A DNA stretch of 64,000 bases from Clostridia bacterium (GTDB lineage Bacteria; Bacillota; Clostridia; Lachnospirales; Lachnospiraceae): positions 1-64,000 of the forward strand of contig CAJTHL010000011.1 in assembly GCA_910576205.1 (NCBI GenBank), in the 5' to 3' direction. A model generated the notes under the pieces. It was given only the letters and a program-made list of their open reading frames with translations, was not told the DNA's origin and ran no database searches. A program made the translations under genes and the position numbers. Below are positions 46,058 through 54,500 of the stretch, piece by piece. Position 1 is the first letter of the stretch, and each line of letters begins with the position of its first letter.

Positions 46058-46228
46058 TCACTCCTCCAATGTTTTCTGGAGGTTGTCTACAATCTTTGTG
46101 AGTTTTTCATTTCTCTTATCACTTTCTTCTTCTTCCATTGCATCCTTCAGAGCATCCAGAAGAAACCTTACAAAACCATTAAATTGTTTATCGCTCATTC
46201 CCATATCTATTGCTTCTCTCCTTTCCAT
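46058..46228 (-). CDS. Small acidic helical protein, 56 residues
   Basis: A short gene ending 15 bp before the shared terminator. The product starts MERREAIDMGMSDKQFNGFVR and continues as an amphipathic, Glu/Lys-rich helix (ALKDAMEEEES, then KIVDNLQKTLEE). Similar short FNGFVRFLLDAL-type proteins occur in Lachnospiraceae, but no function is known to me. AAGAAGAG precedes the ATG at 46228; the internal ATGs at 46204 or 46198 are other possible starts. The conserved-looking reading and the terminator favour a real gene over the opposite-strand frame. Confidence 0.65.
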   Translation of the reverse strand: MERREAIDMGMSDKQFNGFVRFLLDALKDAMEEEESDKRNEKLTKIVDNLQKTLEE

Positions 46229-46333
46229 CTCTTCTTTTTGCCTGTTACCTGTTCCTAATTTATGATTCTATTGTAAATTATGGGAAAACGAAAATCAAGA
46301 GATTTGTAAAGTAATCTCTTTTTCATTTTGTTA

Positions 46334-46362
46334 TTGACTTTTTCCTCCTTTTGGTATAGTAT
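46334..46362 (+). promoter_or_regulatory. Sigma-A promoter of the hemolysin III family gene
   Basis: TTGACT (46334-46339), 17 bp, TAGTAT (46357-46362), about 70 bp before the start codon. Confidence 0.75.
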
Positions 46363-46431
46363 TTATTTATATTACATATAGTATTTAAAACTACATGTCA
46401 GTTTATAAATATTCCTCAAGGAGGTATTGTT

Positions 46432-47097
46432 ATGAAAAAATTACAGATCAAAGACCCAGGCAGCGCAATCACCCATTTTATCGGTATGATGATGGCTGTA
46501 TTTGCATCCACGCCTCTGCTGATTAAAGCCGGACGGAATCCGGACAGCATCCACTTGATTTCCCTGGCTGTCTTTATCGGGAGCATGATCGCTCTGTATG
46601 CAGCCAGTACCATCTATCATACGCTGGATATTTCGGAAAAATGCAACCGGATTCTGCGCAAAATCGATCATATGATGATTTTTGTGCTCATCGCAGGCTC
46701 TTATACTCCCATTTGCCTGGTTGCCCTGGGTGATCGCAGAGGGTATTTCCTCTGCGCTCTGGTCTGGAGCATTGCACTGATAGGCATTCTCATCAAGGCC
46801 TGCTGGATTACCTGCCCCAAATGGTTTTCCTCTGTACTTTACATTGCTATGGGATGGGTCTGTGTGCTGGCCTTCACCCAGATTTTAAATTCCCTTTCTT
46901 CCGCAGCCTTTGGCTGGCTGCTGGCCGGCGGCATTATCTACACCATCGGCGGCATTATCTACGCGCTGAAGCTGCCTATCTTCAACTCCAGACATAAAAA
47001 TTTCGGCTCCCATGAGATTTTCCACCTCTTTGTTATGGGTGGTAGCGTATGCCATTTTATTGTAATGTATGTGTTTATTGCGGGGATGCCTTTATAA
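46432..47097 (+). CDS. Hemolysin III / PAQR family membrane protein
   Basis: A 221-residue protein with seven membrane helices of the YqfA/HlyIII branch of the PAQR family. The family's metal-site residues are visible: Ser/His in STIYHTLDI (His near 64), the IDHMMIFVLIAGSYTPICL block, and the two C-terminal His in GSHEIFHLFVMGGSVCHFIVMY. Despite the name, a direct haemolytic role is not expected; members influence membrane lipid state. CAAGGAGG precedes the ATG. Confidence 0.92.
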   Translation: MKKLQIKDPGSAITHFIGMMMAVFASTPLLIKAGRNPDSIHLISLAVFIGSMIALYAASTIYHTLDISEKCNRILRKIDHMMIFVLIAGSYTPICLVALGDRRGYFLCALVWSIALIGILIKACWITCPKWFSSVLYIAMGWVCVLAFTQILNSLSSAAFGWLLAGGIIYTIGGIIYALKLPIFNSRHKNFGSHEIFHLFVMGGSVCHFIVMYVFIAGMPL

Positions 47098-47162
47098 ATC
47101 TTTGGTTGCAAACGGCTGGAAATCATTAGGATCTCCAGCCGCTACATATAATTTTATGAAAA

Positions 47163-47558
47163 TTACCCTTTTCTATCGAGAGAAAACACCTTCCGCTCTT
47201 CTTCTTTTTTGTCATTCACTATCTGCCGGTATGCCTCATAGCCTGTTCTGAATGTTTTGTATTCTATATTTTCCGGCTCCTGGGGCTTTATTTCCGGTAC
47301 TTCCTTTATCTTTTCCACCGTCTCCTTTATTCTGCACAGCTCAAACTCCTGTCTATAGCTTTCAATATCCAGTTCCACAGGTACCACTTGTTCATAGGAG
47401 GTTAAATCATCTTCCTGCCAGGAAGAATTTTCCTGTTGCTGTATTTGGGAAATGTAATGCTGCATATTCCGGGTAACGGATTCATCTGTCACTTCTCTTA
47501 GCTGCCAGCGCATTTTCATCTCCAGTATTTTACTGTAATCTGTGGAAGATTCTTCCAT
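47163..47558 (-). CDS. Hypothetical protein, 131 residues
   Basis: No family is recognised. It is a hydrophilic, mostly helical protein, rich in Glu, Gln and Lys, with no signal or membrane segment (MEESSTDYSKILEMKMRW at the start, KEEERKVFSLDRKG at the end). The ATG at 47558 has AGGGGAAG about eight bases upstream. It stands alone between the hemolysin III family gene and the terminator of the SipW operon. Confidence 0.6.
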   Translation of the reverse strand: MEESSTDYSKILEMKMRWQLREVTDESVTRNMQHYISQIQQQENSSWQEDDLTSYEQVVPVELDIESYRQEFELCRIKETVEKIKEVPEIKPQEPENIEYKTFRTGYEAYRQIVNDKKEEERKVFSLDRKG

Positions 47559-47882
47559 ATTGCACTTCCCCTCGTATTCTCTTGCCCTCGGTTAAAAGGA
47601 CACGCATGTGTATATCCTTGTCAACGAAGAAACTTTCACAATACACACTTTTACCGATTATCATAACACAATTTACAGATACAGGGAAGCAGGTTTTTCG
47701 TTTTTTCTTTTTTAATCAGTGTATCATCATCAATAAGCCTTCTTAAAAACATTACCTGTTGTTTCAACCTTAGGTTTCATGGCGTAAGCATTGCCGCATT
47801 CATAAATCTAAAATCCAATGGAAGGGCAAAGGAAAACTGCTATGCAATCGGATGCCCCTTTTACATAGCAGTTTTTGATTAC
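47559..47882. other. Intergenic region between the 131-residue gene and sipW
   Basis: About 324 bp, AT-rich, without a credible gene on either strand. It should hold the promoter of the 131-residue gene (a TATGAT-like box lies near 47662 on the minus strand) and ends with the terminator at 47833-47877. Confidence 0.5.
47833..47877. terminator. Terminator at the end of the SipW operon
   Basis: AAAACTGCTATG and CATAGCAGTTTTT pair over at least 13 bp around a 19-nt loop, with T-runs on both strands. It lies directly past the sipW stop and closes the twelve-kilobase minus-strand operon. Confidence 0.85.
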
Positions 47883-48428
47883 TTATCCCCGGCCTTCCTC
47901 CCGCCGCAACCCCGCCTCCAGAAAATAAAGGCCTATGATTGCAGCCACAATTCCCAAAAGGCCTGCTCTTCCCGCTGTGCCGGACAGGGCTGTGAGAAAT
48001 CTGCCCAAAAGCGGTACGGCCAGCTCCACCCGGCCGATAAAGCTTCCGTAGGGCCTGGGCAGCATGTCATTATCCGCGTTGGCGTCTCCACGGGTAATAA
48101 ATTCCCCTTCCACTGTGCGGTTCTCCACAACTCTGTGGGTGGTAACTGCGTCCCCGTTTCTTCCCCCGTAAAATACAATAACATCTCCCGGCTGTACCTG
48201 CTCCGGCTTGACGGACCTGGCGTACACTACGCTTCCCAGGGGAATCGACGGCTCCATGCTGCCGCTGATAATGGTATAGGGTTTATACCCCAGAAAGCCT
48301 GGCAGAACCAGCAGCGCTCCTGTCAGCACGATAAGAAGCAAAAGAACCGTTCTTACAGCCCTGCATAGGAAAACCCCGATCCCGCCGCCTTCCTTTACTT
48401 TCTCTCTGTTTTTTCTTTTCTCAGACAT
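47883..48428 (-). CDS. sipW: Signal peptidase I, SipW (ER) type
   Basis: A 181-residue membrane peptidase with two membrane helices (about 20-47 and 155-175). The Ser-His catalytic pair of the SipW/ER type is visible: nucleophile Ser in SGSMEPSIPLGS near 57, then DAVTTHRV with His near 96 in place of the bacterial Lys, and RGDANADNDMLPRP. SipW enzymes process TasA-like matrix proteins; two such substrates are encoded upstream in the same operon. It overlaps the MucBP protein gene by 34 bp. The preceding LepB of the operon is the Ser-Lys type, so the operon has both kinds. Confidence 0.92.
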   Translation of the reverse strand: MSEKRKNREKVKEGGGIGVFLCRAVRTVLLLLIVLTGALLVLPGFLGYKPYTIISGSMEPSIPLGSVVYARSVKPEQVQPGDVIVFYGGRNGDAVTTHRVVENRTVEGEFITRGDANADNDMLPRPYGSFIGRVELAVPLLGRFLTALSGTAGRAGLLGIVAAIIGLYFLEAGLRREEGRG

Positions 48429-49414
48429 TTCTTCAAAAGCACTGCCAGAAGCGCCAGAGCTGCCATTGCGCCTACGCCGATTATTGCGGCGCCGTGAATC
48501 ACCCTGCTTCCCTGGTCTGTTTCTATGCCGCTTCTTCCTGCCAGAGGAACTTCGTCATCATCCAGATCTACAAGATCAGAGGGGCCTGCCTGGGGCGTCT
48601 CCCCGTCGGAAATTTCTTCCGGTTCCCCTCCCGGCTCTCCGGCCTCTTCTCCTGCTCCCCCGGGCCCTGCGGCCTCAGTCTCATTGCCGGGCAGAACCGT
48701 GACCCCGTCCTGGGTCACCACAACCGTCTCCTCGTCTACAATAACCGTCTCGCCGCCTTCAGTGCCGCCTGTTGAAGCAAAGGTCTGCAAGGGCGTATAT
48801 ACAAAGGTGAAGGTATTTTCCGCCTCGTTTGCCGATAAGGTTTTAGTCAGATTGTAGGCCTGGGGTTCATAACCTTCCAGGTACCGAAAAGCCACTACCG
48901 GTTTATCGCCTACGTTTCCGTAATAGGTGCGGCTGGGTACCAGCTCTTTTCCGGAGGCGTCCTGATAATTTACTTTATAGGAAACCAGATTTCCCTTAAT
49001 GCCATAAAACACCACATAGTCCCTGTCTTCCGTGACGGTTATGGCAGAATTAGACACATTCTCGGCCTCCCCGTTATCACGCCCGCTCTGACGGATTCCT
49101 TTTACATAGTACTTGCTATCTGCATCCAGCTCTACCATATCCTGGGCGTTAAAGCTAACCATGGAGCCATGCTCCAGGCCTTTTATGACTATCCTGGAGT
49201 CGTTGCTGTCAATCTGGCCCCCCGAGGCCCCTGCAGAACCCTGGCCTGTGAGGGTTCCCTGTTTTCCGGCATAGAGCGTAACCGTGTAGGTGGTGTTGTG
49301 ATCTGTTCCACCGTCTCCGGGAGCCGGTTCCGATGCCAGGCAGGTGACGCTGTTCAGCGCCGTTATAAGACATAAGGATAAAAATCCGGCCAGTATTTTA
49401 CTCTGCATCTTCAT
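48395..49414 (-). CDS. Surface protein with MucBP-like domain and C-terminal anchor
   Basis: About 339 residues. The ATG at 49414 is chosen (the frame opens at 49450) because AAAGGGGG lies eight bases upstream. A signal peptide (KILAGFLSLCLITAL, cleaved near CLASEPA) is followed by a beta-rich domain, then a MucBP-like repeat (YKVNYQDASGKELVPSRTYYG) near 150-215. A Glu/Pro/Gly-rich stalk, a VPLAGRSG motif and a membrane helix with KKCLRKEKTERK tail end the protein. It is likely anchored at the cell surface by the tail. It overlaps both neighbours, which supports co-translation. Confidence 0.78.
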   Translation of the reverse strand: MKMQSKILAGFLSLCLITALNSVTCLASEPAPGDGGTDHNTTYTVTLYAGKQGTLTGQGSAGASGGQIDSNDSRIVIKGLEHGSMVSFNAQDMVELDADSKYYVKGIRQSGRDNGEAENVSNSAITVTEDRDYVVFYGIKGNLVSYKVNYQDASGKELVPSRTYYGNVGDKPVVAFRYLEGYEPQAYNLTKTLSANEAENTFTFVYTPLQTFASTGGTEGGETVIVDEETVVVTQDGVTVLPGNETEAAGPGGAGEEAGEPGGEPEEISDGETPQAGPSDLVDLDDDEVPLAGRSGIETDQGSRVIHGAAIIGVGAMAALALLAVLLKKCLRKEKTERK

Positions 49415-50198
49415 ACCCATGTCCCCCTTTCCGATATCTGGCAAATCCAAGAATCATCAGCATAATGCCGCCAGTCAGAGTCAGCCCCGACCACAGAAGG
49501 GGATTGCTTTCGTCTCCTGTCTGGGCAGATTTTACCATGTAAACCGTATTTTTCCGGGTCACGTGGCGGGTGGTTCCCTCTTTTTTATCTGTTGTCGTAG
49601 TGGGCGCAGCAACTTTCTCTACAGCAAAATTCATCTGCAGCTGTGCCAGCGTTTCCTGATATGCGTTTCCCTGCGTCTCTCCGTCCAGTGCGATTTGCAG
49701 GGAGACCGTGCCGGATTTTCCTGCCTCCAGAGTATCCAGGTAAAAATAGTCCTCCAGACTGCTGGTGGCCTCATGAAGGCCTACGCCTGTAGCCCCGGCG
49801 CTTTTGTCCCCGCCAACGCTCTCGCTGCTGTAAAGAACCCTTGATTCCCCGCCGGTTCCGCTTTCCGTATAGGTCAGAACATACGTATACGCGCCGCCGT
49901 TGGCCGTCTGTCCGCTCTTCTTCTCCTCAAGGCTTTTTACCACTTCGTTTGTCATATACCAGTCTGTGGCCTTATCCCCATTATTTTTTAACTTTATCTG
50001 GAAAGTAACGCTGTCGCCAGGCTGTAATGTGCGGGCCTGGTCTGAAATCTGGGACGACTGGAATGTGCTCTCCATCTTATCCCCAGCAAAGCGCACCTCC
50101 ATGTCCCCGCTTCCCGTATAATCCTCCGCATGGGCGGTTACCCCACTGCCCAGCGCCAGGAGCATTGCCGTTACAAGGCATCCGATTTTCTTTTTCAT
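49398..50198 (-). CDS. Secreted protein with sorting-signal-like C-terminus
   Basis: A 266-residue exported protein: signal peptide 1-24 (cut after AHA), a beta-sandwich-like body containing QPGDSVTFQIKLKNNGD, then a C-terminal SAQTGDE, hydrophobic helix and RYRKGG tail. The tail resembles an LPxTG-type sorting signal in a degenerate (x-x-QTGDE) form; no sortase is in the window. It overlaps the upstream TasA-like gene by four bases. It may be a matrix or pilus-like component assembled with the two SipW substrates. Confidence 0.75.
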   Translation of the reverse strand: MKKKIGCLVTAMLLALGSGVTAHAEDYTGSGDMEVRFAGDKMESTFQSSQISDQARTLQPGDSVTFQIKLKNNGDKATDWYMTNEVVKSLEEKKSGQTANGGAYTYVLTYTESGTGGESRVLYSSESVGGDKSAGATGVGLHEATSSLEDYFYLDTLEAGKSGTVSLQIALDGETQGNAYQETLAQLQMNFAVEKVAAPTTTTDKKEGTTRHVTRKNTVYMVKSAQTGDESNPLLWSGLTLTGGIMLMILGFARYRKGGHGYEDAE

Positions 50199-51019
50199 AC
50201 GCCGCTCCCTCCTGTCAGTTTAAGATTCCCGCTTTCGTCGATGGTTACATCCACGCCCCAGGCGCTCTTAATGGCGTCCTGGGCATTGTGCGTCTGCACG
50301 GCATCCACTTCCGCCTCCATCACAAACCGGACTCCGTCAAAATCATAATCCAGGGTGATTACCTTGCCGTCGTTTGTAGCAGTCACATTTGTTTTTACCC
50401 TTTCCAATACGGAGGAATCAATCATCAGCGTATCAGAAAGCGCGCTGCTGGATGTCCCGGCTTGAAGAACCTTTGTATAATAGAACACCGTCCGCTCGTC
50501 TGTGGAGGCGGCTTTATCCTCCACCCAGCCGCTTCCCTCTTTAAGGTGAAGCTTAATCAGCTCCGGGGACAAATCGGTTCTCTTTTTCCCCCCGTTCTCC
50601 AGGTTTGCCTGGCCGGAGGGCTGATCTGCGTCCGCAGCCTCCCACCAGTAGCGATACACAATTACCCGTACGTATTCATCTATAGAGCCGCTGTTATGTA
50701 CGCTCAGCTCCTCCTTATAGGGTTTTCCCGGTTGAATCGTCCCGCCCTTATTATCACCAGTCAGATTTGTCAGGAGCCGTCCGCCATTTTCACCCTGCCC
50801 CCCTGCGGGAGTACCATTTTCTAATAATGTCACACCAATCTCCGTCAGTTCTATTTCAGCCTGGTAGTCCGCGCTGTAATAGGTCAGCGCCGCCTGGCTG
50901 CTACCTACAACGCTTCCCAGCAGCAAAAGCGCCGATGCTCCAAACAACAGGACTGCTGTGCGTCCTCCCGGGAAGTTTCCCGGGCTGACATGCTTTTTTA
51001 TTCTCTCACGGATTCTCAT
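50195..51019 (-). CDS. TasA-like protein with SipW-type signal peptide (larger)
   Basis: A 274-residue exported protein. After a basic start, the hydrophobic core ends in GSSQAALTYYSADYQAEIEL, close to the A-x-A-x-[FY] pattern cut by SipW. The body shows TIQPGKPYKEELSVHNSGSIDEYVRVIVY, a segment typical of TasA/camelysin-like fibre proteins. It starts one base into the stop of the smaller TasA-like gene, so the two are translationally coupled. It probably forms extracellular fibres. Confidence 0.82.
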   Translation of the reverse strand: MRIRERIKKHVSPGNFPGGRTAVLLFGASALLLLGSVVGSSQAALTYYSADYQAEIELTEIGVTLLENGTPAGGQGENGGRLLTNLTGDNKGGTIQPGKPYKEELSVHNSGSIDEYVRVIVYRYWWEAADADQPSGQANLENGGKKRTDLSPELIKLHLKEGSGWVEDKAASTDERTVFYYTKVLQAGTSSSALSDTLMIDSSVLERVKTNVTATNDGKVITLDYDFDGVRFVMEAEVDAVQTHNAQDAIKSAWGVDVTIDESGNLKLTGGSGV

Positions 51020-51528
51020 TATGAAGCCTCCTTTCCGGCCGCATCCAGGCTCATCGCCCAGTCTGCGTAAGGATTCCCGTCCTCATCATAGAGTACCGGC
51101 GTACACTCCTGGACAACCACCACATTAAATGTCTCCATGTCCTCATCCTCCGGCCCCTTAATGCTGACCACCATGGTACTGCTGGATGCTCCCGGCGCTA
51201 CAATATCGTTATAATACCAGTAGCCGTCTGTTTCCTGCCTCCATCCGTCCGCGGCAAAGGACAGGCCCACTGTGCTTCCCGCAAATACTTTTACGCGCAC
51301 ATAGCAGTCAATCCCCCCGGTATTCTCTATCCGGATATGCTTCTCCATGTCTTTAATTTCCTCCTGGAGGGTCGTCTGTGTCCCCAGGGCCAGCTCATGG
51401 CTGCCCTTTGCCGTTGCATAGGTGGTAAAATATGCCAACGAAGTCTGTACAGCCCCCGCCGACGCTATTACCAGGGCAACAGCAGCCAGAAGCGTTATTC
51501 TGGAAACATGTGATTTCTTTCTCTTCAT
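51019..51528 (-). CDS. TasA-like protein with SipW-type signal peptide (smaller)
   Basis: A 169-residue exported protein. The signal (LLAAVALVIASAGAVQTSLAYFTTYA) has the LAYFT motif typical of SipW substrates. The mature part contains KHIRIENTGGIDCYVRVKVFAG, YWYYNDIVAPGASSSTMVV and a Cys near its end (VVQECTPV), like CalY/TasA-family matrix subunits. It follows the giant adhesin gene after 18 bp and shares a one-base junction with the larger TasA-like gene. Confidence 0.85.
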   Translation of the reverse strand: MKRKKSHVSRITLLAAVALVIASAGAVQTSLAYFTTYATAKGSHELALGTQTTLQEEIKDMEKHIRIENTGGIDCYVRVKVFAGSTVGLSFAADGWRQETDGYWYYNDIVAPGASSSTMVVSIKGPEDEDMETFNVVVVQECTPVLYDEDGNPYADWAMSLDAAGKEAS

Positions 51529-51546
51529 TCCTTCCGTCCCCCCTTT

Positions 51547-54500
51547 TTAATTTACCGCCTGGCTTCCTGTCCAGCCGCTGCCGTTTCGCTCGTAATGGTT
51601 TCTGACGCCCGCGCCAGGTACAAGCTTGTCGTTATAGGTATTGATGTATTCTGCCAATACATCAACAACGCCTGTTCCTTCCGCATTCAACTGGATGGTC
51701 AGCTTCTGCGTCTTATTGCTGCCCGACAGCTGGTAGCTGCTTCCGCTGTAAACTTCCTCTACCGTGATTTCTGTTCCCACCGGGAAATTGCCAATATCAA
51801 TGGTCTGCGCGCCGGGCGCTTTGAAGTCTGTGGTAAATACATCATTAAATATAACCTCATTCTCCAGGGTTGCCTTTACATCAAACACAAACATGGCTCC
51901 TCCCAGGGTTTCGTTGTAGCTGTCCAGGGTCTTCTTAAGCTGTACTTTTCCGTAAGCCGTATTGGTAATGGTATAGGTAGTGCCTTTTTCCCCCTTCTGC
52001 GGTTCTGAAATTTCGCTGGTGTAGTTTTCCACCGGAATTTCCTTTACCGTGTAAGTATATTTTGTTCCTGCACTGTCATATTTGGGCAGCTTCTCAAAAG
52101 TATGGAACCAGTCGTTTTCAGCATCCAGCGTCCCGGTTTTGAACGGTTTTTTGTCATCGTCATTTCGCCACAATTCCGCGGTAATGCTTTCCGGTCTCCA
52201 GTTGTTTGCATTATCCTGGTCAATCCATTCCTTCTCTACCGCTATATTGACCTCGCTTTTCTCTTTGTTTGTGATGGTGACAATATAATGCTTCTGCACT
52301 ACATCAGGCCAGCTTGTATCCAGCTGCTGCTCCGAAATCTCCATATCAAATCCGGCCGCGTCGTCCTTATTCTCCTCCACGGACCATTTCACAGCCTCAC
52401 TGTCGCCCAGTTTTTCCCAGGTGTGAGACCACCGGTTGCCCCGGTTAAGCTGCGTCTCTGCATCCGTGAATTCCGTGGCCAGCTCTGGAGCCGCTCCATT
52501 AAGGGATTTCATCAGATATACCCTAAGGTTTTCCGGCACTTCCTCGTATTTGGAGGTATCCGTAATCACATTTCCGTTTACATCCTCCCAGACCTTGTTT
52601 ACGGTGAGGGACATTTCCTCGGTTCCCACCACGAGCCGGCCATTGTTGGCAATGGCTGAACCGTAGCCGTAAGACCAGTTTCCGGTCATTACCACACCGT
52701 CTGATCCGGCTATGGCTCTGGCAGTTTCCCTGGCTCCTGCTTCCGGGTTGCTGTATGCATAAAAAGTCCTGTTTATTCCCCATAATTCCAGCTTATTTGT
52801 TACCGGCCCAGTCTCCTTTTTCCCCGACCAGTTGGCATTGGAGCCACCCAGGACATGGCCGGAAACATACGCGTGTGTACCTTTTCCATTATCTACAGAG
52901 TGAATATCGCAGGAGTTATTGTTATCTGCAACAAAAGCGCCCTCCATTTGAAAAATTGCCAGGCTTCCTGTATCACAGCAATAAATAGCTCCCGAATACT
53001 GTGTGGCCCCGTTTGTTGGCTTTTTCAGCATGGAATTATCTGTCACATACAGATTTTTCATCTCCAGAGACGATCCACTCCATACATTAATGCCTCCTCC
53101 ACAGGCATACTGTGTAGCTAAGGTTTTTGAAGAATTATTTATAATATCTGCGCAATAAATCTTAGCTTTGGCATTGTTCTTAAGAGAGATTCCTCCGCCC
53201 ATTCCGGTGGTGGTATTTCCTTTAATCAAAGTACGGCTGCCTCCCTCTCCTTTGGTAATGGACAGGTTTCCGCCGGACATATAGATTCCGCCTCCCTCTC
53301 CATAGCCGTTTACTTCATTTTCCAGAATACTGCCTCCGGTTAAGGAGAGGTTTGCATTTAAGCCATGGATGCCTCCTCCGCTCCAGCTTGACTGGTTTCC
53401 CTGGATGATTCCGCCAGACATGTTCAAGGTGCCCGATACTCTGAGAGCGCCACCGCCATAGTCCTTTTCCTGGTTAACATTTTTGCCCGCCTTAATGGCT
53501 GCATCGCCTTTTATGTTCAATGTGGCTCCCGAAGAAACAAGAACCAGAGCAGCGTCTGCCTCTACAAGATTGCCGTTAATTCTGGTTTTCTCAAAGGTGA
53601 CCTCATCTCCGCTCTTTACCTGGAATAAGTAATTTCTGTTTTCATCACAGCGGGTAAAGGTAATGGCTTCCTCCGTATTCAGATTTTCTTCATCCCCTGC
53701 CGCAATGGATACGGGGGAGCAGATGTAAATCGCCTCTGCATGTTTTTCCTCTGCGCGGGCCACCGCCTCCTCCAATGTTTTTGCAACAAAAGCATTCCCG
53801 TCATGTGTATGTGTTTCCGCCGGGTCCAGATAAATCCGTTCGGGTTCCATGACATCATTGTAATAATAATAGTCGATAGCGCCTTTCTTGGGCAGATACT
53901 TCATCAGAGTATAGTCAGAACCGGAATCCGTTATGGTATTTCCCCCGGATTCATTTTCCAGTTTTTCAAAAACTCCCTCCAGTATTACCCCCTTTTTAGC
54001 ATACAAAAAGATTTCCGCAGATTTACCATTAGGAATGGTATTCTCATTCTGGGTTTTATTTTTATAGACATGTGATGTCTCTTCCAGTTTAAGAGAACCC
54101 GGCGATGTATTATTCAGATATACGCCTCCGATAATTTTCGGATAATCTATGGTATCCTTGTCGCTTTCTCCCTTTGCCGTGTTTTCTTTAATTACGCTCT
54201 CACCGGTTATATGGACGGTCCTTGATTTAGAAAAAACGCCTCCAGCCGTATATCCGGCCGTATTATTCAAAATCTGGCAGTCCGTAATTTTAAACGTGGT
54301 ATTCGTTGTAGAAGTTTCATCGTATATAGCTCCGCCTGCCTCACTGGCAGTGTTCTCTTCTGCCGTAACGCCGGATATCTGCAGTGTTTGATTCGCTCCC
54401 ATACTGCTTCCGATTGCACCGCCGCATGCCGCCTGGTTACCTTTAAATAAAGTATCCTGAATATTTACGGATGACTTATAGCTGGAACTGGGATAAATAT

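Noticed and set aside
46020..46265. Plus-strand 81-codon frame opposite the 56-residue gene
   Set aside because: Its product is a Ser/Phe/Leu-rich complement-strand artefact, it has no ribosome site and it starts inside the DegV terminator; the minus-strand frame is better supported.
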